From assembly GCF_017309385.1 (NCBI RefSeq), contig NZ_JAFJMJ010000001.1, positions 4,712,001 to 4,776,000 on the forward strand: a stretch of DNA of 64,000 nucleotides, in the 5' to 3' direction. Below are positions 24,213 through 31,448 of the stretch, one piece after another. The stretch is from Amycolatopsis sp. 195334CR. GTDB lineage: Bacteria > Actinomycetota > Actinomycetes > Mycobacteriales > Pseudonocardiaceae. The number at the start of each line of letters is the position of its first letter. Position 1 is the first letter of the stretch. Position numbers and translations under genes: made by a program. The notes beneath the pieces are model-generated. The model was not told where the DNA came from and did not search any database. It was given only the letters and a program-made list of their open reading frames with translations.

Positions 24213-24431
24213 ATGCACGACGAGCAGGCCAACACCGAGGACACCGCGACCGCGCACGGCACCAGCGGCGACCTGGGCACCGACCCGGTCACCCCCGCCG
24301 AGCCCGCTCGTCGCGGGGCCGCCGGGGTCCGCGCCAGCATTCTCGCCGGGCTCACCCTCGGCGCGGTCGCCGCGGCCTCCATCGCCGCCGAGGTGACCAC
24401 GGTCAGCGCGCCCGGCGGCGGGAGTCTGTGA
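24213..24431 (+). CDS. Candidate LanM substrate peptide, Cys-less
   Basis: 72 residues from ATG 24213 with GAAAGGA 8 bases upstream, 36 bp after lanM. The first 35 residues are acidic and Thr-rich and resemble a RiPP leader (MHDEQANTEDTATAHG, then DPVTPAEPARRGAAG). The rest is hydrophobic: ASILAGLTLGAVAAASIAAE, then VTTVSAPGGGSL. There is no Cys, so lanthionine rings cannot form within the peptide, though Ser and Thr could be dehydrated. Alternatives are a short membrane peptide, an immunity peptide, or a partner needing another nucleophile. The position directly behind lanM is the main argument for its being the substrate. Confidence 0.6.
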   Translation: MHDEQANTEDTATAHGTSGDLGTDPVTPAEPARRGAAGVRASILAGLTLGAVAAASIAAEVTTVSAPGGGSL

Positions 24432-24445
24432 ATTTCCCTCGCGTC

Positions 24446-24478
24446 GGTAGCGATCGGATGACGGTCTGACCGGTAGCG
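24446..24478 (+). promoter_or_regulatory. GGTAGCG repeats upstream of the MalT-type regulator
   Basis: GGTAGCGAT at 24446-24454 and GGTAGCG at 24472-24478 are 26 bp apart, just before the ATG at 24504. The same string occurs twice in the lanM promoter, suggesting one regulator binds both. Confidence 0.45.
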
Positions 24479-24503
24479 GCGGTGGGCTGGTTAGGGTCTG
24501 ATC

Positions 24504-27419
24504 ATGCGGACCAGAGCCCCCCGACTGATCGGCAGGGATCCCGAGTCCGCGCGGTTGGCGATCGCACTGGAGCAGACCAGGGCGGGCAATGGCGGCTCCT
24601 TCTTCCTGTCCGGCGAGCCGGGTATCGGCAAGACCAGGCTCGCCGCCGACACGATCGGCAGCGCGCTCGACGCCGGCATGGTGGTGCTGCGGGGCCGGGG
24701 CAGCACCACCGGCCCCGCGGTGCCGTTCCGGCCGCTCACCGAGGCGCTGCTGTCCCTGGTCCGCACCGCGGATCCCGGCCTCCCCGCGCGGCTCGGCCCG
24801 TACCGGCCGGTGCTCGGCCGCCTGGTCCCCGACTGGGCCGACGAGAACTCTCGTGGCGGCGAATCGCTGGTGGTGCTGGCCGAGGGCGTGCTCCGGCTGA
24901 CCGCGCTGGCCGGTGCCGCCAGTGGCTGCGTGCTCTACCTCGACGACCTGCACGACGCCGACGTGGAAACCCTGGCGGTGCTGGAATACCTCTGCGGCAA
25001 CGTCGCCGGTCTGCCCACCATGGTGCTGGCCACGGTCCGCAGCGAGCCGAGCGATGCGCTCGACCTCGCCGAAACCGCCGCCCGCCGGGACGAAGCGCAC
25101 CTGCTTTCGTTGCAGCGCCTGGGCACCAAGCAGGTGCACGAGCTGGTCTGCGGCTGCCTCGACGCCGAACCCACCGAGGTGCCCGAAGCGGTCTCCGGCC
25201 TGCTGTTCGACGACAGCGCGGGAAATCCGCTGGTGGTCGAGGAACTGTTGCACGAACTGGTCTCCGGCGGGTCCCTGGTGCGCGACCGGGACGGCTGGCG
25301 GCTCGCCGAGGAAACCCGGGCGGTGCCGCAGACGCTGGTCAACAGCATCGGCAGGCGGGTGGACCGGCTGGGCCCGCGTGGCGCGCAGCTGCTGTCCGTC
25401 GCGGCCGTGCTGGGGCAGCGGTTCCCGCTGTCGGTGGTGCAGCGCGTGACCGGTCTCGACGACCACGCCCTGCTCAGCCACCTGCGCGCGGCCGTGGCCG
25501 CGCAACTGCTCTCGCCGGACGAGCGCGGCGCCGACTGGTACGGCTTCCAGCACCCGCTGGCGGTCGACGGCCTGCTCACCCGGCTCACCCCGGCCGATCG
25601 CGCGCAGATCGCCCGTTCGCTCGCCGACGCCGTTCTCGAACTGCACCCCGATCTGCCGCGCGAGTGGTGCCACCTGGCCGCGGGCCTGCGCGCGCAGGCG
25701 GGGGAGCACCGCGTCGCCGGGCAGCTGTACCTGCGGGCCGGGCGCCGCGCGCTGGACGGTGGTGCGCCGGGCACGGCGATCGCCCTGCTGGAGCGCGCGG
25801 AACCGTCGCTCACCGAGCACGGCACCGCGGCCGAACGCGGTGATCTGCTGGAGACCATGCTCTTCGCGCTGGCCGAGAGCGGGCAGTTCGACCGCGCCAG
25901 GGAGCTGGCCGAAACCCTGCGCACCACCACCGCGCTCGGTGACGACGCGCGCCGGATCGAGGTGTGCGTGCGCCTGGCCTGGGCCGCGCAGGTGGCCGGG
26001 CGCTGGGCCGACGGCGACGCGCAAGTGCGGGCCGCCCGCGCCCTGCTGCCGCTGGACGCCACCGAGGAGCAGACGGTTCCGGTGGACGCCGTCGACGCCT
26101 ACCTGACCATGTTCGGCACCGAACCGGGCCGAGTGCACCGCGGTGAGCTGCTGGCACGCCGCGCGCTGGACGGCGCCGAGCGCATCGGCCGCCCGGCCAC
26201 CGCCTGCCAGGCCTGGTACGCCATCGGGCTCGCGGTGCGGGAACGCAACCTGCGCGAGTCGGACGCCTGCTTCCAACAGATGCTCGACCTGGCCGCCAAG
26301 CACGAGCTGGCCACCTGGCGCAACTACGCGCTGACCGGGCTGGCCGGCAACGCCTGGCTCGCCGAGGGCGACACCACCGCGCTGGACCGGGCCAGGGCCG
26401 AGTCGCTGCGCACCGGCGGCATCAGCCTCGCGCACAACGCGGACGCCATCCTTGGGCTGCATTCGGTGTTGTGCGGGGATTTCCGGCGTGCCACCGAGCA
26501 ACTGGACACCTGCCTCGCCGAATCGGCGCGCATGCAGCTGACCGCGGTCACCCGGTACGTGCTGATGGCCAAGGCGGCGCTGGCCGGGCACCGGGGTGAC
26601 CGGCAGGCGATGACCGCCGCGCTGGCCGAATTCGCCAGGCAGGGCGGGGAGTCCTCGCCGGAGATGCCGCTCGCGCGGGGCCTGGCCAAGGTGTTCTGCG
26701 CCCTGCTGGAGGAGGACCGCCCGGCCGCCGAAGCGGAACTGGCCGTGATCGCGACGGCGCAGGCCGAGCGGCAGAGCACCTTCTACCTGGCCGGGCCGCA
26801 CGGCCTGCAGTTGCTGCTGGACGTGCTCGCCGACCGCGCGGGCCGGGCGGAGCACGCGCGGGTCAGGAACAGCGCCGCCGGGCAGATGCGGTGGAACCGG
26901 CAGTTCGTGCTGCTCGCCGAAGCCGTGCTGCTGGGCCGGGAGGGCCGCGGCGCGGAAGCCGCCAGGGTGCGCGCGGAAGCTTCCCGCACCGCGGAGTCCT
27001 TCCGCGGCGCCAAAATGCTGGGGTTGCGCCTGGTTGCCGAAGCCGCGGTCGCGGACGGCTGGGGCGAGCCGGGGGCCTGGCTGCGCGAGGCCGAGGAGTA
27101 CTTCCACCGCTTCGAAACAGTCGCGGTGGCCAGTGCCTGCCGAACGCTGCTGCGCCGCGCCGGCGCCCCGGTCGGTCAGCGGCGCGCGGGTTCCGAACGC
27201 GTGCCCGAGAGCCTGCGCGTGCTGGGTGTGACCCTGCGCGAGTTCGAGGTCTACCAGCTGCTGGTGCACCGCCTCGCCAACAAGGCGCTGGCCGAGAGAT
27301 TGCACATTTCCCCGCGCACGGTGGAAAAGCACGTGGCCAGCCTGCTGGTGAAGACCTCGGTGGCCGACCGCTCGGCACTGGCCGACCACGCGGTGGAAAC
27401 CCTGCGCGCCCACGGCTAG
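24504..27419 (+). CDS. Large ATP-binding LuxR-family (MalT/LAL type) regulator
   Basis: 971 residues. An N-terminal AAA/STAND ATPase has Walker A (GEPGIGKTRLA) at about 37-47 and a Walker B-like acidic stretch CVLYLDDLHDAD at about 143-154. A long TPR-like helical region follows (about 400-880). The C-terminal LuxR HTH begins near 905: RVLGVTLREFEVYQLLVHRLANKALAERLHISPRTVEKHVASLLVKTSVADRSAL. LAL regulators act as pathway-specific activators that sense a ligand through the TPR part. It lies between the LanM genes and the convergent class III cluster, overlapping the prolyl oligopeptidase stop by 4 bp. It probably controls one or both clusters. Confidence 0.9.
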   Translation: MRTRAPRLIGRDPESARLAIALEQTRAGNGGSFFLSGEPGIGKTRLAADTIGSALDAGMVVLRGRGSTTGPAVPFRPLTEALLSLVRTADPGLPARLGPYRPVLGRLVPDWADENSRGGESLVVLAEGVLRLTALAGAASGCVLYLDDLHDADVETLAVLEYLCGNVAGLPTMVLATVRSEPSDALDLAETAARRDEAHLLSLQRLGTKQVHELVCGCLDAEPTEVPEAVSGLLFDDSAGNPLVVEELLHELVSGGSLVRDRDGWRLAEETRAVPQTLVNSIGRRVDRLGPRGAQLLSVAAVLGQRFPLSVVQRVTGLDDHALLSHLRAAVAAQLLSPDERGADWYGFQHPLAVDGLLTRLTPADRAQIARSLADAVLELHPDLPREWCHLAAGLRAQAGEHRVAGQLYLRAGRRALDGGAPGTAIALLERAEPSLTEHGTAAERGDLLETMLFALAESGQFDRARELAETLRTTTALGDDARRIEVCVRLAWAAQVAGRWADGDAQVRAARALLPLDATEEQTVPVDAVDAYLTMFGTEPGRVHRGELLARRALDGAERIGRPATACQAWYAIGLAVRERNLRESDACFQQMLDLAAKHELATWRNYALTGLAGNAWLAEGDTTALDRARAESLRTGGISLAHNADAILGLHSVLCGDFRRATEQLDTCLAESARMQLTAVTRYVLMAKAALAGHRGDRQAMTAALAEFARQGGESSPEMPLARGLAKVFCALLEEDRPAAEAELAVIATAQAERQSTFYLAGPHGLQLLLDVLADRAGRAEHARVRNSAAGQMRWNRQFVLLAEAVLLGREGRGAEAARVRAEASRTAESFRGAKMLGLRLVAEAAVADGWGEPGAWLREAEEYFHRFETVAVASACRTLLRRAGAPVGQRRAGSERVPESLRVLGVTLREFEVYQLLVHRLANKALAERLHISPRTVEKHVASLLVKTSVADRSALADHAVETLRAHG

Positions 27420-29425
27420 TCCGCCGCCGAAGGAGTCAGGCCGGTGTGCTCGGCCAGGAACGCCAGCATGTCCACCGCCAGCCGGTCGGCGTCCGCGCCG
27501 CCGCCGACGTGACCACCACCGTCCACCATCCGCAGCAGTACCGGTCCGCCCTCCACAGTGGACTGCAGGAGCGCGGCCATCTTCCGCGAGTGCGCCGGAT
27601 CCACCCGGCTGTCCTCGGAGCCGGCGGAGAACAAGATCGCCGGGAACGGCCCGCGGTCCGGATCGACGTTGTGGTAGGGGGAATACGAGAGCAGGCTCGC
27701 CAGTGCCACCGGATCGGCGGCCGAGCCGTATTCCTCGCGCCAGGCGCGGCCGAGGCCCCAGCGCTCGTAGCGCACCATGTCCAGCGGCGCGCCCGCGACG
27801 GCCAGTGCGGCGTACGCGGTCGGCCGGCGCACCGCGGCGCTGGTCACCACCATGCCGCCGTTGCTCCCGCCCAGCAGGGCCAGGCGCGACGGCCCGGTCC
27901 AGCCTTCGTCGACCAGCCAGTCCGCCGCGGCCTCCAGATCGCGGATCGCGGTGAGCTTGCGGGTCCCCGCGCCGTCGTGGTGCCAGCCGCGTCCCCGTTC
28001 ACCGCCGCCGCGCACGGCCGCGATCGCCATCGCGCCCCCGGCGAGGACCCAGCTCAGCCCGTCCGGCTGGAAGCTGGGGCGGAACGAGATGCCGAAACCG
28101 CCGTAGCAGGTGAGCACGGTCGGGCGCGGGCGGTCCGTCCGGTCGGTGTCCAGAATGGTCAATGGCACCTCGGTGCCGTCGAACGAGCGGTAGGTGGTGC
28201 GGTGCACGTGGATGCGCCGCCGTTGCCGGTCGGCGCCGGGATCGGCCGGGCGCACCTCACCGGTGCTGGTGTCGAGCAACCACACCGACAAGGCGGTGGC
28301 CCAGTCGGTGTAGCTCAGTGCCAGCACGTCCGGGTCGTCGGTGGGATTGATCGCCGAGACCGTGCCGTGCCCCGGCAGCCGAGCCTCGCGCACCAGCGCG
28401 CCGCTGCCCGCCTCGTGCACGGTCATCCGGCTGTATCCATCCACTGTGTACAGTGCGATCAGCCGTTCCGCTTCCGGCCTGCCCGCGAGGTCCACGGTGG
28501 CGAGCACGGCGGGCGCTTGTTCGGGCAGCAGTTCCCGCCACCCGCCCCAGCCGTCGGCGCCGTCCGGGCGCGCGACCAGCAGGCGGCCGAACTCGGCGCC
28601 CTCGGTCGAGGTGGCCAGCAGGCGGCCGGTGGAGTCGATCAGCACGCCCGACGCCGACGAACCGCTCAGCGGTACGGGCCGCAGCGCCGGACCGGTCGAC
28701 AGATCGGCGCACCACAGCCGGGTGCCCCGCGAAGTGCCGTGCCGCACGCCGACCACCAGCCAGCGGTCGTGCCACAGCCGCAGGTGGTACCGGGTCATCG
28801 GGTCGTCGTCCCCGATCAGGCACCGGTCACTTCCGGGATCCCCGCCCACCTCGTGGCGGTAGACGCCGGTGCCGCGGCCGTCGAGGTGGCCGCGGACGTA
28901 GTAGTACGCTCGCTCGTCCGCGGTCCATTCGATCGGGCTGTAGCGGGTGAGCGGGCTCCGCTCGACCACGCGCCCGTCGTCGATGTCCACAACGGACAGC
29001 GGAGTGGCCTTCTCCGAGCCGCCGGTGGTCACCTGCACGGCCAGCAGCCGTCCGCCGGGTGAGGGCGTCCAGCGGCGCACCACCGTGCCGCTGTCCAGCT
29101 GGTCCGGCGGCAGGGCCGGGCGCCACGGCGCGTCGGGCTCGTCGCTCACCTGCAAGCGCCAGCGGTCGGCGGCATCGGCGCGGCCCACGCGGAACCGGCG
29201 TCCGCCCCGGGTTTTCACCGGTGACTCGGTGGGGCCGGCGACCAGACCGCGGAGCAGTCCGGAGAACTCCTCCCGGCCGGGCAACCCGGCCAGCAGTTCC
29301 TCGGTCCGGTGCTGCTGCGTGGCGAGCCAACTCGTCGTGCGCGGGTCGTCCGCGTCCTCCAGCGCGCGGAACGGATCCGCGACGCGGTGCCCGTGCAGGT
29401 CCTCGACCAGGTTTTCGGGTTTCAC
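27416..29425 (-). CDS. Prolyl oligopeptidase (S9 family), likely lanthipeptide leader peptidase
   Basis: 669 residues from GTG 29425, overlapping the exporter stop in GTGA. It has an N-terminal seven-bladed propeller (about 70-410) and a C-terminal alpha/beta hydrolase domain. The catalytic triad is complete: Ser521 in LLGGSNGGMVV, Asp605 in EDSRVDPAHS and His639 in GGGHVGG. The enzymes cut short peptides after Pro; a related enzyme, FlaP, removes the leader in a class III lanthipeptide pathway. All four precursors upstream have a conserved Pro21 directly before the core, so it probably cuts there. No signal peptide is seen, so it acts in the cytoplasm. Confidence 0.9.
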   Translation of the reverse strand: MKPENLVEDLHGHRVADPFRALEDADDPRTTSWLATQQHRTEELLAGLPGREEFSGLLRGLVAGPTESPVKTRGGRRFRVGRADAADRWRLQVSDEPDAPWRPALPPDQLDSGTVVRRWTPSPGGRLLAVQVTTGGSEKATPLSVVDIDDGRVVERSPLTRYSPIEWTADERAYYYVRGHLDGRGTGVYRHEVGGDPGSDRCLIGDDDPMTRYHLRLWHDRWLVVGVRHGTSRGTRLWCADLSTGPALRPVPLSGSSASGVLIDSTGRLLATSTEGAEFGRLLVARPDGADGWGGWRELLPEQAPAVLATVDLAGRPEAERLIALYTVDGYSRMTVHEAGSGALVREARLPGHGTVSAINPTDDPDVLALSYTDWATALSVWLLDTSTGEVRPADPGADRQRRRIHVHRTTYRSFDGTEVPLTILDTDRTDRPRPTVLTCYGGFGISFRPSFQPDGLSWVLAGGAMAIAAVRGGGERGRGWHHDGAGTRKLTAIRDLEAAADWLVDEGWTGPSRLALLGGSNGGMVVTSAAVRRPTAYAALAVAGAPLDMVRYERWGLGRAWREEYGSAADPVALASLLSYSPYHNVDPDRGPFPAILFSAGSEDSRVDPAHSRKMAALLQSTVEGGPVLLRMVDGGGHVGGGADADRLAVDMLAFLAEHTGLTPSAAD

Positions 29426-30705
29426 GGCCGCACCTCCTCGCGCACCGGCCGTCGCGCGACCAGCACCAGCACCGCGGCGGCGAGCAGATCGACGCCCACG
29501 CAGACCCAGATCCCGGACCGCACCCCCAGCGCGGTCCCGACCGAGCCGCCGAGCAGCGCGCCGAGGGTGGCCGCCAGCGTCGACACCGAGCCGAGCAGGG
29601 TGGTGATGCGGGCGAAGTACTGGTCACCGATCTCGTCGTTGATCACGCCGACCAGCGCGATGTTGACCGCGGCGCCGAAGAGCAGCGGCAGCGCGGTGCT
29701 GATCACCATGGCCAGCAGCACCAGCGGGGTGCCGCCACCGGCGAGCGGCAGCGCGGCCATCGACACCGCCGCGGCGGGCAGACCCCACAGCAGCACGGTC
29801 CTCGGTGGCACTCCACGGGCCAGCAGTCGCGGCGCGAACAGCGCGCCGGCGGCACCGACGGCGGTCGCGACCACGGCGGGCAGCGTGTAGAGCGCGATCG
29901 GCAGGCCGACCACGTCGAGCAGGAAAACCGCGCGCTGGGTGGTGATTCCGCTGGTGGCCAGCGCACTCAGGAACAGGTACGCGGTGAACGCGCTGAGCAG
30001 GGGATGCCGCCGGACGACGTCGATGCCGTCGCGGAACTCGCGGAGCACACCGGGGCGTCCGGTGTCCTCACGCGGCGCGCGGGTGTCGGGCGCCTTCAGC
30101 AGCATCAGGCAGAACGCGCTGATCAGGTAGGTGAAGACGTCGGCGAGGAACAGCAGCGCGGCCCCGAGCGCGGCGGCGATCGGCGCGCCGACGGTGTTCG
30201 CGACCGAACGGGACACCATCTCGCTCGACTGGAGCTTTCCCCTCGCGGTGCGGGGATCGTCGACGCCGAGTGCGTGCAGGTGGGAGAAGTACAGGCTTTC
30301 CACCACGATGCCGACGAAGTTCAGCACCACGGTGAGCCCGGCGAGCCAGGCAACGGTGAGCACCCCGGTGGCCGCGGCGAGACCGCAGGAGGCGACCGCT
30401 GCGGCGGCGACGAGGTCGGCGGTGATCAGCGCGCGGCGCGGACGGCGGACCCGGTCGAGCAGCACCCCGCAGATCGGGCCGAACAGCAGCGCGGGCAGCG
30501 TGCCCGCGACCACGATCAGTGACATGTCCCCGGCACCGGCGCCCAGCCAGGCCACCGCGATCAGGGAGACCCCCGCGCTGGTCAGCGTGGTGCCGAACAC
30601 CGAGGCGACCTGCCCGACGAGGAACAACCGCAGATCGCGGCGGCCACCGTCGGCCGGGCCGTCGGGGGTGGCTTCGGCGGTGGGGCGGTCCGTGGTGACG
30701 GACAT
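29422..30705 (-). CDS. MFS exporter of the class III lanthipeptide cluster
   Basis: 427 residues from ATG 30705 (AGGGAAG upstream). About 12 membrane segments are visible, for example LFLVGQVASVFGTTLTSAGVSLIAVAWL near the start. The loop after TM2 reads GVLLDRVRRPRRAL, the DRxxRR-like motif of the major facilitator superfamily. It is most like the enterobactin-exporter/macrolide-efflux group (MFS_3). It lies 31 bp after the fourth precursor and is translationally coupled to the peptidase. Its likely job is export of, or immunity to, the mature peptides. An ABC exporter is more common in this role. Confidence 0.87.
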   Translation of the reverse strand: MSVTTDRPTAEATPDGPADGGRRDLRLFLVGQVASVFGTTLTSAGVSLIAVAWLGAGAGDMSLIVVAGTLPALLFGPICGVLLDRVRRPRRALITADLVAAAAVASCGLAAATGVLTVAWLAGLTVVLNFVGIVVESLYFSHLHALGVDDPRTARGKLQSSEMVSRSVANTVGAPIAAALGAALLFLADVFTYLISAFCLMLLKAPDTRAPREDTGRPGVLREFRDGIDVVRRHPLLSAFTAYLFLSALATSGITTQRAVFLLDVVGLPIALYTLPAVVATAVGAAGALFAPRLLARGVPPRTVLLWGLPAAAVSMAALPLAGGGTPLVLLAMVISTALPLLFGAAVNIALVGVINDEIGDQYFARITTLLGSVSTLAATLGALLGGSVGTALGVRSGIWVCVGVDLLAAAVLVLVARRPVREEVRP

Positions 30706-30736
30706 GGCTTCCCTACCTTTCACGGACGGGGGCGGA

Positions 30737-30847
30737 TCAGCCGAAGAAGGCGTCCTCGCAGTAGGCGACGGACAACACGCTGATCGGCGCGTCGGCGCCG
30801 ATGTCGTCCTCGGGCGCGAGCGCGGCGAGTGCGAGCGTTTCGGTCAT
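30737..30847 (-). CDS. lanA4: Class III lanthipeptide precursor 4 (divergent leader)
   Basis: 36 residues from ATG 30847 with GAAAGGC upstream. The leader, MTETLALAALAPEDDIGA, lacks the VLRLQ motif of the other three but keeps the DAPIS junction with Pro21. The predicted core ISVLSVAYCEDAFFG contains Ser-x2-Ser-x3-Cys (Ser23, Ser26, Cys30), the labionin/lanthionine-forming pattern. It is the shortest and most hydrophobic of the four cores and ends in Phe-Phe-Gly. It is followed by the exporter. The number is only its order in the operon. Confidence 0.85.
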   Translation of the reverse strand: MTETLALAALAPEDDIGADAPISVLSVAYCEDAFFG

Positions 30848-30880
30848 GGGCTTGCCTTTCTCGGGATAGCGCTGCGCCGC

Positions 30881-30907
30881 CCCGGAGGCGCGGGAGGCGC
30901 CTCCGGG
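30881..30907 (-). terminator. Strong hairpin between precursors 3 and 4
   Basis: Perfect 11-bp stem CCCGGAGGCGC / GCGCCTCCGGG with a 5-base loop, in the 80-bp gap. No T tract follows. It may be a partial terminator or an mRNA stabiliser that sets the ratio of precursor to downstream gene product. Confidence 0.6.
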
Positions 30908-30927
30908 ACGTGCGGCGTGCGGGCGGA

Positions 30928-31047
30928 TCAGGCGGGGCTGAGCTCGTTGTCGTTGCCGCACTGGGACAGGCTGTAGGTGCTGATCGGGGCGTCGGTCTCG
31001 ACGCCCTCGGGGTCGGCCTGGAGCTGGAGGCGGAGCACGGAGTTCAT
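30928..31047 (-). CDS. lanA3: Class III lanthipeptide precursor 3
   Basis: 39 residues from ATG 31047, with AAAGGA upstream. The leader begins MNSVLRLQLQADPEGVET and carries the LRLQ helix motif recognised by class III synthetases, followed by DAPIS. The predicted core is ISTYSLSQCGNDNELSPA, with Ser23, Ser26 and Cys30 in the Ser-x2-Ser-x3-Cys arrangement. It is nearly the same as precursor 2 up to the Cys and diverges in the C-terminal tail. An extra Ser at position 28 could also be dehydrated. Confidence 0.9.
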   Translation of the reverse strand: MNSVLRLQLQADPEGVETDAPISTYSLSQCGNDNELSPA

Positions 31048-31080
31048 GGCTTTCCTTTCGGGTTCGTGGGGTTTGCGGAG

Positions 31081-31110
31081 GGGGCGGCCCGCCGGACGCG
31101 GGCCGGCCCC
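31081..31110 (-). terminator. GC-rich hairpin between precursors 2 and 3
   Basis: A 12-bp stem with one bulged base (arms 31081-31092 and 31098-31110) and a 5-base loop in the 82-bp gap. It is similar in place and strength to the hairpin between precursors 3 and 4, so it probably has the same role in transcript stability or attenuation. Confidence 0.5.
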
Positions 31111-31129
31111 ACTCCACCGGTTGCCCAGG

Positions 31130-31252
31130 TCAGCCGACCGACGGCTCCAGCTGGCTGTTGCCGCACTGGGTCAGGCTGTAGGTGCTGATCGGGGCGTCGG
31201 CCTCGACCTCTTCGGGGTTTTCCTGGTTCTGCAGGCGCAGCACGGAGTTCAT
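31130..31252 (-). CDS. lanA2: Class III lanthipeptide precursor 2
   Basis: 40 residues from ATG 31252, with GAAGGGA upstream. The leader MNSVLRLQNQENPEEVEA has the VLRLQ motif and is followed by DAPIS, with Pro21 as the putative peptidase site. The predicted core ISTYSLTQCGNSQLEPSVG contains Ser23, Ser26 and Cys30 (Ser-x2-Ser-x3-Cys). The core is shared with precursor 3 through residue 27, so the two products should be close structural variants. Confidence 0.9.
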   Translation of the reverse strand: MNSVLRLQNQENPEEVEADAPISTYSLTQCGNSQLEPSVG

Positions 31253-31293
31253 CGTGTTTCCCTTCTCAGTGGGGGTTGGGGAGCTGGTGCGGA

Positions 31294-31416
31294 TCAGGCG
31301 GGCGAGATCTCGACCTGGCCGCCACCGCAGTGGTGCTCGCTGATGGTGCTGATCGGGGCGTCCGCCTCGACCTCGTCCGGGTTGACCTGGAGCTGGAGGC
31401 GCAGGACGTTGTTCAT
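31294..31416 (-). CDS. lanA1: Class III lanthipeptide precursor 1
   Basis: 40 residues from ATG 31416, with GAAAGGA upstream, 33 bp after the synthetase stop. The leader MNNVLRLQLQVNPDEVEA has the LRLQ motif, then DAPIS. The predicted core ISTISEHHCGGGQVEISPA holds Ser23, Ser26 and Cys30, and has two His before the Cys and three Gly after it, unlike the other three. A longer open frame covers the gene but mostly runs antisense-frame through lanKC; the ATG with its ribosome binding site defines the real start. Confidence 0.9.
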   Translation of the reverse strand: MNNVLRLQLQVNPDEVEADAPISTISEHHCGGGQVEISPA

Positions 31417-31448
31417 GGTGGTTCCTTTCTCAGTGGGTTTCTTTTCCT

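Noticed and set aside
24162..27413. 1083-codon minus-strand frame
   Set aside because: Exact antisense of the LAL regulator in the frame that stays open in GC-rich DNA; its residues are a compositional His/Gly/Arg/Gln mix with no domain.
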